Shown here one piece after another: positions 34,473 through 43,841 of a stretch of DNA of 64,000 bases. Where the stretch lies: NCBI GenBank assembly GCA_963765585.1, contig CAVXXB010000008.1, forward strand, positions 682,001-746,000, read 5' to 3'. Source of the DNA: CAVXXB01 sp963765585 (GTDB taxonomy: Bacteria > Calditrichota > Calditrichia > JAJRVZ01). A program made the translations under genes and the position numbers. The first letter of the stretch is position 1. Every line of letters begins with the position of its first letter. Under the pieces are notes generated by a model that saw only the letters and a list, made by a program, of their open reading frames with translations, did not search any database and was not told the DNA's origin.

Positions 34473-36206
34473 TCAAACAGAATCCCTGCCAAGTTCCCGT
34501 TGCTCAGGTTTGAAAAAACGGATCAGTCCTTCGACAATTATCCAGACAACAATAAATATAATAGCGGCATTGATAACCTGTAACAGGATATTACTTTCAC
34601 CGCCAAATGTTACCTGGTTGAGAATCGATGCCCACAATGTCATCACAGACATAAATATTGCCGGAATTCCGGGTAAAATCCATGACCACCCGCCCTTTTG
34701 ACGAAGATATAATGTTCCTACAATTAAGGCCAGCGCCGCCAGGGTTTGATTGACGGCACCAAATAACGGCCATAAAGACAATGCACCTTTTCCATCCGCA
34801 CCCGAGGCAAATGCAAGAAATAGTGCGGATACAATGGCAAAGGTAGTGGCCACATAACGGTTATCAAAAAGTCGCAGGCGTAGATCGGATCCCAGCTCAG
34901 AAATAACATATCGTTGAATCCGGGTTGCCGTATCGAGAGTGGTACCCGCAAAAGATGCGACAAATACACCCATTATCACAATAGCTATGTTATGTGGGAT
35001 GCCTATATAGGCGATCATATTGGCTGCACCGACCACAAAGGCACTTATTTTTGATCCAAGTCCTGCGGCCGCTCCCCAGGAAGCATAATGGGTTGTCCAG
35101 GCACTCAGGCCGGTCAATGTTTCACCAGTGCTGTTTACATATCCCAATCCGATTCCAGCCGATACAGCGATGATGACCAGTGTAGCCAGAGCGCCTTCCA
35201 CCAGCATGGATCCATATCCTACAAATAATGAATCGCTTTCGCTTCGGACCTGTTTGGCAGATGTCCCGGATGCCACCAATGAATGAAATCCGGAAATGGC
35301 ACCGCAGGCGATCGTAATAAATAGAAACGGCCACATGGGCGGTGCATCTTTTGGTAAATATTGTACGGCAGGGGCTACAACAACCAGTTCTCCACTTACC
35401 GAGGAAAAGAGTACCCCTAAGGTGAGTAATGTCATGGCGATTAGTAACTGATAGGCATTGATAAAATCCCGCGGTTGCAAAAGGGTAGTTACAGGTAATA
35501 CCGATGCAAAAAATGCATAAATAAACAAAATAATGGTCCAACTGCCGGTGGCCGGGATGCCGAAGATGGAAGGTAGTTCTACTGGTACCAGAGATCCGAG
35601 TATTACGGTGGCATACATGGCAACAACCGCAATTACAGACCATAAAATTACATTGCCGCCCTTTTTATAAATTTTCTGGCCCAGGTAAATTGCAATCGGT
35701 ATCTGAAGCCAGACAGGGATAACCGATGAGGGAAACATCTGAAAGATTACGGCAATAACTAAACCAAAGATAGAAATAACAATCCATAAAGTGAGAAATA
35801 CAATCAGAAAGAAAAAAACCCGGGCCCGTGGATGGATATACTTTGCGGTAAATTCCGAAATAGACTTTCCCTGATTTCGCATTGATATAATCAAAGTGCC
35901 AAAATCATGAACCGCCCCCATTATAACCGATCCGGCAAAAACCCAGATGATCGCGGGCAGCCATCCCCAGATTATGGCGATCGCCGGCCCGACAATGGGA
36001 CCAGTTCCGGCTATAGAAGTAAAATGATGGCCAAAGATAATTTCTTTTCTGGTTGGTACATAGTCGATGCCATCTTCAAATTCTACTGAAGGCGGCCTAT
36101 TCTCATCAGAAATTTTATATATCTTATTGCCAATATATTTGCCATATACCCGGTAAAATAATATGTACCCGAAAAATGAACCGACCATGACTAAAAGCAT
36201 GAGCAT
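34473..36206 (-). CDS. cstA: Carbon starvation protein A family transporter
   Basis: 577 residues, many membrane helices. Family motifs: FGHHFTSIAGTGPIVGPAIA near 58-77, IIWGWLPAIIWVFAGSVIMG, SGFHSLVASGTSAKQV and AGTTLDTATRIQRYVI. CstA proteins import pyruvate or peptides under starvation; shorter forms of about 550-600 residues are typical outside enterobacteria (E. coli about 700). It is followed by three genes in the same direction. Substrate here is unknown. Confidence 0.92.
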   Translation of the reverse strand: MLMLLVMVGSFFGYILFYRVYGKYIGNKIYKISDENRPPSVEFEDGIDYVPTRKEIIFGHHFTSIAGTGPIVGPAIAIIWGWLPAIIWVFAGSVIMGAVHDFGTLIISMRNQGKSISEFTAKYIHPRARVFFFLIVFLTLWIVISIFGLVIAVIFQMFPSSVIPVWLQIPIAIYLGQKIYKKGGNVILWSVIAVVAMYATVILGSLVPVELPSIFGIPATGSWTIILFIYAFFASVLPVTTLLQPRDFINAYQLLIAMTLLTLGVLFSSVSGELVVVAPAVQYLPKDAPPMWPFLFITIACGAISGFHSLVASGTSAKQVRSESDSLFVGYGSMLVEGALATLVIIAVSAGIGLGYVNSTGETLTGLSAWTTHYASWGAAAGLGSKISAFVVGAANMIAYIGIPHNIAIVIMGVFVASFAGTTLDTATRIQRYVISELGSDLRLRLFDNRYVATTFAIVSALFLAFASGADGKGALSLWPLFGAVNQTLAALALIVGTLYLRQKGGWSWILPGIPAIFMSVMTLWASILNQVTFGGESNILLQVINAAIIFIVVWIIVEGLIRFFKPEQRELGRDSV

Positions 36207-36316
36207 GTATTGTATTCCTTTAGATATTATATTTTGATATAAATAATTCTAACTCAATATAATAAATATTTAATTCTTGGATATATTTTACTTTGACAAA
36301 TTTGTGGTTCGCGCTT

Positions 36317-36342
36317 TTACCCCAAGATTAATCTTGGGGTAA
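36317..36342. repeat. 26-bp perfect palindrome upstream of cstA
   Basis: TTACCCCAAGATT followed by its exact reverse complement AATCTTGGGGTAA. It lies about 110 bp upstream of the cstA start, between cstA and purM; it could be an operator or a dispersed palindrome. Confidence 0.6.
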
Positions 36343-36461
36343 GCACTAACAAATCTATAAGAGTATAAAAAGTTCTTACTTCGAGTCTTTGAGTCTTCGT
36401 AGTTAATATAAATTTCACACGTCGAACAGTAAATAATTGTAAATCGCGTTACATTTCTGAT

Positions 36462-37460
36462 CTATTTCACCCGTCCAATTATATACGAATTAAATCCCAA
36501 CGCATCATTTACCAACAAAAGGTCATGGACATATTTCTCAGCCAGAACAAACACCAATCCAATACCCAGATTAAACGTACGGTGCATATCTTCTTCCGGA
36601 ACATTGCCCGTTTTTTGGATCAATTCATAAATTGGCGGACGTTGCCAGTTTTGCCATTGTATTTCAAGGCTCAGATCATCACGCAACAGGCGCCGGGTAT
36701 TCCCTTCAATTCCGCCACCGGTGATATGCGATATGCCGCCAACCGGAATATCTTTCAGAACGGTCTGGATCAGATCCAAATAACATATATGAACGTTTAA
36801 CAATTCTTCACCAATGGTACCGGACAGTTCATCGATCCGTGAATCCACAGAGAACGCGTTCAATAAAACGGCCCTTGCCAGGGAATATCCATTGGTGTGT
36901 AATCCACTTGAATTCACGCCAACCAGTATATCACCTTGTGAGATATTCCGCCCGTCCAGAATCTTATCTTTTTCCACAATCCCGACGATGGTACCTGATA
37001 AATCATACTCACCGGTTTGATAAAGGTCAGGCATTTCAGCAGTTTCGCCGCCAATTAATGCACACTTTCCATTTTTGCAGCCGCGAATAAAGCCCGACAT
37101 GACATTTGTAAAAACATCCGGATCAAGTTTTCCCATGGAAAAATAGTCGAGGAAGAATAATGGAACAGCCCCGCCTACCGCGATATCATTGATACAATGA
37201 TTAACCAGATCTTCGCCTACGGTATCATGCTTGTTCATCAGAAATGCCACTTTTAGTTTCGTCCCAACCCCATCGGTACTTGAAACAAGGACAGGTTTGT
37301 CATAGGCAGATTTATCCAGTTCATACATTCCGCCAAACAGACCAATATCTGTTACAACATTAGCATTAAACGTCTTCTTAATTTCTGATTTAATTGATTT
37401 TAGCGCCTGTTCACTCTTTTCAATATCAACGCCGGAATCTTTGTATGTAATTTGTTTCAC
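36462..37460 (-). CDS. purM: Phosphoribosylformylglycinamidine cyclo-ligase (AIR synthetase)
   Basis: 332 residues. Motifs YKDSGVDIEKSEQAL at the start, STDGVGTKLKVAF, GEDLVNHCINDIAVGGAVPL, GCALIGGETAEMP-type block (GKCALIGGETAEMPDLY) and GISHITGGGIEGN. It closes the imidazole ring in purine synthesis. I prefer GTG at 37460, which follows GGAG by 6 bases; an upstream GTG at 37472 is possible. purA is elsewhere in the window. Confidence 0.95.
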   Translation of the reverse strand: MKQITYKDSGVDIEKSEQALKSIKSEIKKTFNANVVTDIGLFGGMYELDKSAYDKPVLVSSTDGVGTKLKVAFLMNKHDTVGEDLVNHCINDIAVGGAVPLFFLDYFSMGKLDPDVFTNVMSGFIRGCKNGKCALIGGETAEMPDLYQTGEYDLSGTIVGIVEKDKILDGRNISQGDILVGVNSSGLHTNGYSLARAVLLNAFSVDSRIDELSGTIGEELLNVHICYLDLIQTVLKDIPVGGISHITGGGIEGNTRRLLRDDLSLEIQWQNWQRPPIYELIQKTGNVPEEDMHRTFNLGIGLVFVLAEKYVHDLLLVNDALGFNSYIIGRVK

Positions 37461-37476
37461 CGTAATCTCCACCCGT

Positions 37477-38013
37477 TCATCCGTATAGTTCTCCTAACTG
37501 ATGCAGGTATTTATGTCTGATTTGATTAAAAAATTCGATAACCAATGTTTGCTGATAATCCGGATAAGTCCAGGGTTGCTTCTGAAAACTATTGCTTGTA
37601 TAGCTCAGATGTATATCGCCATATATACCCTTATCCAGATAAATGCGGTGTGCATAATTCTTGGTTGTGGCCAATACCAGCTTCGCCTCTGATATATAAC
37701 CGGGATCAAGATTTATCTTTCTTTTTTCTTGTAGAGCAAACTCTTCTTCAAGCCAATTTGTTTCGTTCTTAATATCAGGAAGTTGAACAGGATCTATCAG
37801 GCGGGCAAAGACCAGAAATAGTTTGGTTAAATTTTCCCCCATTTCCCTGATATAGTATCTGGTAAAAGAGTTAAAATCGTAGGGATCTGATCGTTTTTCA
37901 ATACTTGAAAATTTCCGTTCCAGAATCTCGTAAATATCTGCCGGTTTTATATCCGGCGCATATGTGACACCGATAATCAGTTTGACTGGTGGATGCTTCT
38001 TTATACTGCCCAT
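37477..38013 (-). CDS. DUF4416 family protein
   Basis: 178 residues with the family's typical LIIGVTYAPDIKPADIYEIL start, FNSFTRYYIREMGENLTKLF and AHRIYLDKGIYGDIHLSY. Function unknown; the family is common in anaerobes and near metabolic genes. purM begins 5-17 bp downstream so they are in one operon. Confidence 0.85.
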   Translation of the reverse strand: MGSIKKHPPVKLIIGVTYAPDIKPADIYEILERKFSSIEKRSDPYDFNSFTRYYIREMGENLTKLFLVFARLIDPVQLPDIKNETNWLEEEFALQEKRKINLDPGYISEAKLVLATTKNYAHRIYLDKGIYGDIHLSYTSNSFQKQPWTYPDYQQTLVIEFFNQIRHKYLHQLGELYG

Positions 38014-38054
38014 AATTCTATATTATAACAAGTACCGGTGCAATATTTTTCGTG

Positions 38055-38081
38055 CTTCTCCGGAAATAATTTCCGGAGAAG
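38055..38081. repeat. 27-bp perfect palindrome
   Basis: CTTCTCCGGAAA, TAA, TTTCCGGAGAAG: 12-bp arms. It lies between the acyl-CoA synthetase end and the DUF4416 start. No U-run. Same core as 31722-31742. Confidence 0.65.
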
Positions 38082-38099
38082 ATAGTTAAATCCGGAACT

Positions 38100-39890
38100 T
38101 TATACCTGGTACATTTTTTCGATTTCGTCGGCAAATTTTTCCAGAACGACCTTACGCTTTACTTTGAGTGAGGGTGTCAGTTCACCCGTTTCGATTGAGA
38201 AAGGACTTTTAGTTAGCACAAAATCCTTAATTGTTTCGAAGCTTGCCAGATTTTCGTTAACACTATCTACATCTTTACTCACAAGATCTCTCACTTCCGG
38301 CAAATTTGCAAGACCTTCCTGTCCGTCATATGACCATCCATTTTCTGTTGCTGTTCTTTCCAACACCTCAAATGAAGGCACGACAACCGCAGTGCAATAT
38401 TTACGCTTATCACCAATCACCATGGCCTGTTCTATATACTTGCACGTTACCAATTGATTTTCGATTCCCTGGGGCGCGATATTCTTACCGCCGGATGTTA
38501 CCAGAATATTCTTTTTGCGATCCGTGATGACCAACATACCGCCTTCATCAAAATGACCGATATCTCCGGTATAAAACCAGTCGTCACTATCAATTACTTC
38601 TTTTGTTTCCGTTTCTTTATTATAATATCCTAACATAACATGAGGACCACGGGTTAATATTTCACCATCTTCCGCAATCTTTACTTCTACATTATTAAGT
38701 TTCATTCCAACTGTCCCAAACCGGAATTTTTCAGCACGATTGCAGGTAATAACCGGCGATGTTTCCGTCAAACCATAGCCCTCATAAATATACAAACCGG
38801 CTGCAGCAAAAAACTCCCCGATTTCTTTTGATAATGGTGCACCACCCGAAACAAAAAACTTTAATTTACCGCCCACCCGTTCGGCCAGTTTGCTGAATAC
38901 AAGTTTAAAAGCGAGATTTCTTTTAAACTTCAATCCCGCACCGATAGATTTGTCATCCATAATACGATTAACATACTCGCGGCCGACATTAATCGCCCAG
39001 TAAAATATTTTTCGTTTTAAACCAGATCCCAATTCCACGTTTTCCAACACCCGGCTATATATTTTTTCATACAGACGTGGGACACTGGCCATCACAGTCG
39101 GATGTACCTCCTGCATATTTTCGGCAACAGAATCGATACTTTCTGCATAGGCTATCGTAGCCGAAGTATATGCTGCCAGGAAATGACCAACCATTCTCTC
39201 AAAGATATGACATAGAGGTAAAAATGACAGAAACACATCAGTATCATTCACATCAAGTGCTTCCAGCCCACCCTCAATATTGCTTATCAGATTGTTATGG
39301 GTCAACATGGCACCTTTTGGCTCACCGGTCGTTCCCGAGGTATATATAATCGTGATCATATCATCGGGTTTTATTTTTTTAAGTTCTGATACGAGAAAAT
39401 CCGGATTAGCAGAATTATATTCTTCACCTCTAGACAGTAATTCTGCCAGACTTTGACAATCTTTCATACTGTCTTCATGGTCAAATATAATTACATGTTC
39501 TAAAGACGGACAATTTTTGCGGATAGAATCTAATTTTTTATATTGGGCCAGATCAGAGCAAAAGATGACTTTGGATTGTGAATCATTAATCAAATATTCT
39601 ATCTGATGAGGAATAAGGGATGGATAGATCGGCACATTAATTGCACGAACCGATAAAATGGCAAAATCTGTAAAGGCCCATTCAAACCTGTTTTCAGATA
39701 GCATGGCTACCTTTTCACCAGCCTGAACACCAAGTGCAGCCAATCCTCCGGCAATTTTAGAAACCCAGTCCCGGGCTTCGTTAAAACTGATTGTACGATA
39801 TGCGCCATCCTTTTTATGCATATAGGCAGTGCGGTCGCCAAATTGCTCAGCATTACCCGGAATTATCTCTGCCAAATTTTTATAATTCAT
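38100..39890 (-). CDS. Long-chain fatty-acid--CoA ligase (AMP-binding enzyme)
   Basis: 596 residues. Adenylate-forming signature TIIYTSGTTGEPKGAML near 183-199; GGAPLSKEIGEFF, YEGYGLTETSPVITCN near 356-371 and TGDIGHFDEGGMLVITDRKK near 431-450. This arrangement is that of FadD15-type acyl-CoA synthetases. It activates fatty acids to acyl-CoA at the inner face of the membrane. Alone in its transcription unit; repeats upstream. Confidence 0.93.
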   Translation of the reverse strand: MNYKNLAEIIPGNAEQFGDRTAYMHKKDGAYRTISFNEARDWVSKIAGGLAALGVQAGEKVAMLSENRFEWAFTDFAILSVRAINVPIYPSLIPHQIEYLINDSQSKVIFCSDLAQYKKLDSIRKNCPSLEHVIIFDHEDSMKDCQSLAELLSRGEEYNSANPDFLVSELKKIKPDDMITIIYTSGTTGEPKGAMLTHNNLISNIEGGLEALDVNDTDVFLSFLPLCHIFERMVGHFLAAYTSATIAYAESIDSVAENMQEVHPTVMASVPRLYEKIYSRVLENVELGSGLKRKIFYWAINVGREYVNRIMDDKSIGAGLKFKRNLAFKLVFSKLAERVGGKLKFFVSGGAPLSKEIGEFFAAAGLYIYEGYGLTETSPVITCNRAEKFRFGTVGMKLNNVEVKIAEDGEILTRGPHVMLGYYNKETETKEVIDSDDWFYTGDIGHFDEGGMLVITDRKKNILVTSGGKNIAPQGIENQLVTCKYIEQAMVIGDKRKYCTAVVVPSFEVLERTATENGWSYDGQEGLANLPEVRDLVSKDVDSVNENLASFETIKDFVLTKSPFSIETGELTPSLKVKRKVVLEKFADEIEKMYQV

Positions 39891-39959
39891 AATTCCTCCG
39901 AAAAGATATTTGTCAGGTTGGGGTGATTAAAGATAAACATTGCAATATAGTTAACCTGA

Positions 39960-40290
39960 TTAAAGGAATCAAGATGCAAGAATCAGGATACAAGATACAA
40001 GATACAGGATGGAAGATGCTGGATGCAGGTATTGGTTACTGGATACTGGATGCTTGATGCTGGATGTAAGATGGAGATTCTATATTGTATTTACTAAATG
40101 CATGATCCAATTGGTCATCCTTGAAGGATCTTTTACCTGAAGCAATAAAAGCGAGACAAAGTCCCTAATGAATTAAAAATGGCATCCACCATGGCTAAAA
40201 GGTTCTTATCCATTAGGCTCTCGTTCCGGGACAGAATGACATATTGATTGAACATCCAGAATCCAGCATCAAGCATCAAGCATCCAGTAT
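39960..40290. repeat. Composite repeat patch (GGATACTGGATGC words around a GTCAT...ATGAC core)
   Basis: No gene. Outer imperfect inverted blocks of GGATAC/GGATGCTGGATG (about 39975-40070) and ATCCAGCATCAAGCATCAAG (about 40262-40285). Between them 40114-40240 starts GTCAT and ends ATGAC and contains GGCTAAAAGGTTCTTATCCA, related to the core at 28972-29046. Confidence 0.6.
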
Positions 40291-41511
40291 CTACTCGCCC
40301 TGCCCACTAATTTTTCGCATGATTCGTTCCAGCCGATGCTCGAACTTGCTCCGCACGGTTGTATCATTTTCCGAAGACTGGAGTTCCTGCATCAGATCGA
40401 GATATTTAATGCCACGTTGAGTAAATTCCTGAGCCCGGAGATAGTCTTTTTCAATATGCTCAAAATATTTTGCCAGTTCCTCGAGGGCAAATAATACATA
40501 CATCTGCGATTCAAGCATATTCATCCAGGTTTGTATAGCTTCCGGCCAGCGGTTTTTTCCTTTTAGATACAGACTGTACGCAACGGCAGATTTCTGCGGT
40601 ATCAATATATTTCTTGATTGGATCTGGTGATAAATTTTAGCAATGCGATTGGAATCGGCATTTCTTACAGCAAGGTTAAACAGTATCTGCAGCTCACTAT
40701 CGGATACATTTTTTTCAGCATCATCCATTTCCATCAGATGCATATACATCAATAATCTTCCCAATGATAAGATATCCTGCTGATTATGATGTATTATTTT
40801 CTGAATATCTTTTACGTATCCGGTTTGTAAAAAATCAAAATAGGCTTGTGGAATCAACCAACCCTCGATATCGCCATACCGATGAAATTTGAAAATTTCC
40901 TGCTCAACAGTTGAAAGGCTGCAGTTTGGTAATTGGCTTTTCCAAAGCCTGCGTGTAAAATGAAGCAGATCAATGTGCTGAAATGTACTGAATGGATCAT
41001 CAATCCTGTTAAGAATAAAACGGTTTTTTATCAACGGATAGTCATAGGTTTTTCCATTGTAGGTCAACAGATGTGCTTTGGATTTAAAATTCTGTAATAT
41101 ATCGAGATAGGCAATCACTTCGCGGCCATACTCCGGTAAAAAGTATTGATATACACGGATGCCTTCTTCTTCGAATACACCCAGCCCAACCAGAAAAGGA
41201 AAAGTGCCTGCGCCGCCGGCCAGTCCCGTTGTCTCAAGATCAAAAATGAGGATATCGGAGAGATTTACCGGTCCGGTCAACCGGTTTCTGGATAGTAGAG
41301 GAAGTTTGATTTCTGTGCCAGAATAGGGTTCAAATTCATGACAAAAATGAGTATAACTGAAGAATTTTTCGATTTTGAGTACATCAGCTGCATTTGGATC
41401 GACCGGAGTGGCATCAAGTCTTTTATATAGATCTGCCATCTCCGTCCGATTATCCGGCTCTTTTTTAATCGCTCCCGGATCATAGTATTTTAATTTATCT
41501 TTAAGATCCAT
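40291..41511 (-). CDS. YprB/MrfB-like exonuclease with TPR (RNase H fold)
   Basis: 406 residues. An RNase_H_2/DEDD-type core: LIFDLETTGLAGGAGTFPFL near 87-106 (DLET is the metal-binding pair), HLLTYNGKTYDYPLIKNRF near 151-169, and HHNQQDILSLGRLL near 239-252. The C-terminal 140 residues look like TPR helices. In Bacillus subtilis the same pair (helicase YprA/MrfA then exonuclease YprB/MrfB) repairs mitomycin C damage. Here it directly follows the MrfA-like helicase, in the same order. Confidence 0.85.
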   Translation of the reverse strand: MDLKDKLKYYDPGAIKKEPDNRTEMADLYKRLDATPVDPNAADVLKIEKFFSYTHFCHEFEPYSGTEIKLPLLSRNRLTGPVNLSDILIFDLETTGLAGGAGTFPFLVGLGVFEEEGIRVYQYFLPEYGREVIAYLDILQNFKSKAHLLTYNGKTYDYPLIKNRFILNRIDDPFSTFQHIDLLHFTRRLWKSQLPNCSLSTVEQEIFKFHRYGDIEGWLIPQAYFDFLQTGYVKDIQKIIHHNQQDILSLGRLLMYMHLMEMDDAEKNVSDSELQILFNLAVRNADSNRIAKIYHQIQSRNILIPQKSAVAYSLYLKGKNRWPEAIQTWMNMLESQMYVLFALEELAKYFEHIEKDYLRAQEFTQRGIKYLDLMQELQSSENDTTVRSKFEHRLERIMRKISGQGE

Positions 41512-41541
41512 CAGGCCTGGTAATTTTTAGGATTGGGCGAA

Positions 41542-42945
41542 CTATAAGATGAGTTTTAAAATATTTTGTGCACTTTTCTTTCCGAATAATCCGGCTTCAA
41601 GAGGCGGGCCGATACAGGAAGGACACCCGTTTTCACAAACACAGCTGGAGATTAAGGCAAGTGTATCTTCCATCAGAAGATGATCGATTGAAAAAACCTT
41701 TTTACTCAACCCTACGCCGCCCGGAAACTTGTCATAAATATAAATGGTTGGTTTATTAGAAAACGGTGCCCGAATCATAGGAACAACACTAATATCACTG
41801 CGATCACACATAATATATAACGGTATCAGGTTTTGAAGAACATAGGCTATGCCACGGATCCCTTCACCAAGAACCGATTCTTCAAAATACGGATCGGTGA
41901 ATAATTTATCAGGAAATTCAACCCAGGTAGAAGTTGAATGCATTTCCATCTCCGGCAGGTACACCTTACCCATCCCCACATTTTCATGCGTAAAAAACTT
42001 CACCTTTTTAAATGCAGTAACCACCGTGGTGACAGCTACTTCGCCATAAAATTTATCATATTTCCCTTTTTTCTCATCGAGAATATCAAGCACTTTAAGA
42101 TCTGTTTTTGCAACCGCATCTGTATAATAATCCGAGTCAGTTTCACTAACGAACGCCTTTTTGCCATCCCAATCCAATTCATCTACCTGGAACTGCTGAC
42201 TTTCATGGATGTAAATGGCATCCTTATGAACCAGCATTGGTGCCGAAAACATATCGACTTCTCCGATGACAATGTTGTTTTTGGATGTATTTACAATAAC
42301 GACATTATTGGGATTTGCATTGCGAAGGCTGACTTCTTCCGCCGGATATACTTCCTGCATCCAGTAATATTTGCCATCGGTTTCGCGAAGGATCCGTTCA
42401 TCTCTCAGATACTGCAGTAATTGCTGGGTTGCATCAGATCCAAAACTCTCCTGGACTGTAAACGGTAATTCAAAGGCAGCACATTTTAAATGACTCATTA
42501 ATATGGGCAAATTATCCTGATCGATGTTCGCCGTTTCGGGATTTTTATCGAAAAAATACTGAGGATGTTCGGCAATATACTGATCCAGGGGTGAACTACT
42601 GGTAACAAGAATTGAAACAGAGGTTGTCTGTCTGCGTCCTGCACGGCCCGCCTGCTGCCATGTACTGGATATATTTCCCGGGTAACCGGCCATCACCGAT
42701 ACATCCAGTTGTCCGATATCAATACCTAATTCCAGCGCATTGGTGCTCACAACTACCTGAATTTCGCCGTCACGTAACCCCTGTTCAATGGCCCGTCGTT
42801 CTTTGGGTAGATATCCGCCCCGGTATCCTCTGATCTTATTCGGATTAATCTTTAATTGCCTGGCTGTTTGTTTAAGATAGGTCACAAGAATTTCGACATT
42901 CAGTCTGCTCCTGGCAAACACAATTAATTGAATTCCAGTAGGCAA
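41542..42945 (-). CDS. YprA/MrfA-like helicase, C-terminal fragment
   Basis: Helicase domain 2 plus C-terminal region: VVVSTNALELGIDIGQLDV, QQAGRAGRRQTTSVSIL, and a C-terminal DUF1998-type zinc site CVCENGCPSCIGPP near residues 446-459 (Cys pairs). The N-terminal helicase half is in the next fragment (42974-43801). One extra A near 42995 breaks the frame; without it the protein reads ELGLRNSVLKEVRRIVRHFL then PTGIQLIVFARSR. Confidence 0.9.
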   Translation of the reverse strand: MPTGIQLIVFARSRLNVEILVTYLKQTARQLKINPNKIRGYRGGYLPKERRAIEQGLRDGEIQVVVSTNALELGIDIGQLDVSVMAGYPGNISSTWQQAGRAGRRQTTSVSILVTSSSPLDQYIAEHPQYFFDKNPETANIDQDNLPILMSHLKCAAFELPFTVQESFGSDATQQLLQYLRDERILRETDGKYYWMQEVYPAEEVSLRNANPNNVVIVNTSKNNIVIGEVDMFSAPMLVHKDAIYIHESQQFQVDELDWDGKKAFVSETDSDYYTDAVAKTDLKVLDILDEKKGKYDKFYGEVAVTTVVTAFKKVKFFTHENVGMGKVYLPEMEMHSTSTWVEFPDKLFTDPYFEESVLGEGIRGIAYVLQNLIPLYIMCDRSDISVVPMIRAPFSNKPTIYIYDKFPGGVGLSKKVFSIDHLLMEDTLALISSCVCENGCPSCIGPPLEAGLFGKKSAQNILKLIL

Positions 42946-42973
42946 AAAATGCCGGACAATCCGACGTACTTCT

Positions 42974-43801
42974 TTAAGTACGGAATTTCTCAGACCAAGT
43001 CTCTTTATTCACAACCGGTGGATTATAAAAGATAAAATGCTTTTCGCCAGTTGGGGCGCCGTTATTATCGATAATAGTGACTTTTTCACCGATGATTTTC
43101 TCGGTTATTTCGCTTGGATTTGCAATTGTTGCCGAACTGCAGATGAATTGTGGCTGGCTGCCGTAAAAACTGCAGATCCGCTTTAATCGTCTGATTAAAT
43201 TGGCCAGATGACTGCCAAAGACACCCCGATAGGCATGAATTTCATCAATGACGATATATCGCAAATTCTCAAATAATTTTATCCACAAAGTATGGTGAGG
43301 TAAAATTCCCTGATGCAGCATATCGGGATTGGTTACCACAATGTGACCGGCTGATCGTATTGTGCGCCGCACATCCGGTGGTGTATCTCCATCAAAGGTA
43401 TGACAAATAATTTTTTCACCGGATTTTTCAGCCAGATCCTGTAACTCATGTACCTGGTCCTGGGCCAATGCTTTAGTTGGAAAAAGATAAAGGGATCGTA
43501 TTTCTTTATTCTGTGAAATTTCCGTCAGGATGGGTAGATTATAGGTGAGTGTTTTACCCGAAGCGGTTGGTGTTACAATGACGACATTTTTTCCGGCTCT
43601 GATTTCTTCAAATGCAGTCGCCTGATGTGTATATAATTCTGAAATGCCGCGGTCTTGAAAGACTTTTTTTATTTTATCGGGGACAGACGCAGGGAACGCA
43701 GTAAATTTTGCGTCCTGTGCCGGAATGGTTTTCCAGGTAGTAACATTTTTATGAAAATCAGAATTGCTGCCGAGATACTCGATAAGTTGTAGTAAATTCA
43801 T
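42974..43801 (-). CDS. YprA/MrfA-like helicase, N-terminal fragment
   Basis: 275 residues: GISELYTHQATAFEEIRAGK (Q-motif region), TPTASGKTLTYNLPIL (motif I), LFPTKALAQDQVHEL, TNPDMLHQGILPHH, VIDEIHAYRGVFGSHLANLI (DEIH), and SSATIANPSEI (motif III). With the C-terminal part the gene spans 41542-43801, about 753 residues, as expected for YprA. The frame ends at 42974 because of a one-base insertion. Confidence 0.9.
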   Translation of the reverse strand: MNLLQLIEYLGSNSDFHKNVTTWKTIPAQDAKFTAFPASVPDKIKKVFQDRGISELYTHQATAFEEIRAGKNVVIVTPTASGKTLTYNLPILTEISQNKEIRSLYLFPTKALAQDQVHELQDLAEKSGEKIICHTFDGDTPPDVRRTIRSAGHIVVTNPDMLHQGILPHHTLWIKLFENLRYIVIDEIHAYRGVFGSHLANLIRRLKRICSFYGSQPQFICSSATIANPSEITEKIIGEKVTIIDNNGAPTGEKHFIFYNPPVVNKETWSEKFRT

Positions 43802-43841
43802 GTAACGCGTCTGATCGGTTCGGCAGCTTTCATTTCATCAC

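Noticed and set aside
39960..40290. Repeat words resembling a CRISPR array
   Set aside because: The GGATAC/GGATGC units are short, degenerate and run together with no constant spacers, and no cas gene is near.
41938..42420. 160-residue frame opposite the MrfA-like helicase
   Set aside because: Shadow frame with no ribosome site; the helicase reading is strongly supported.
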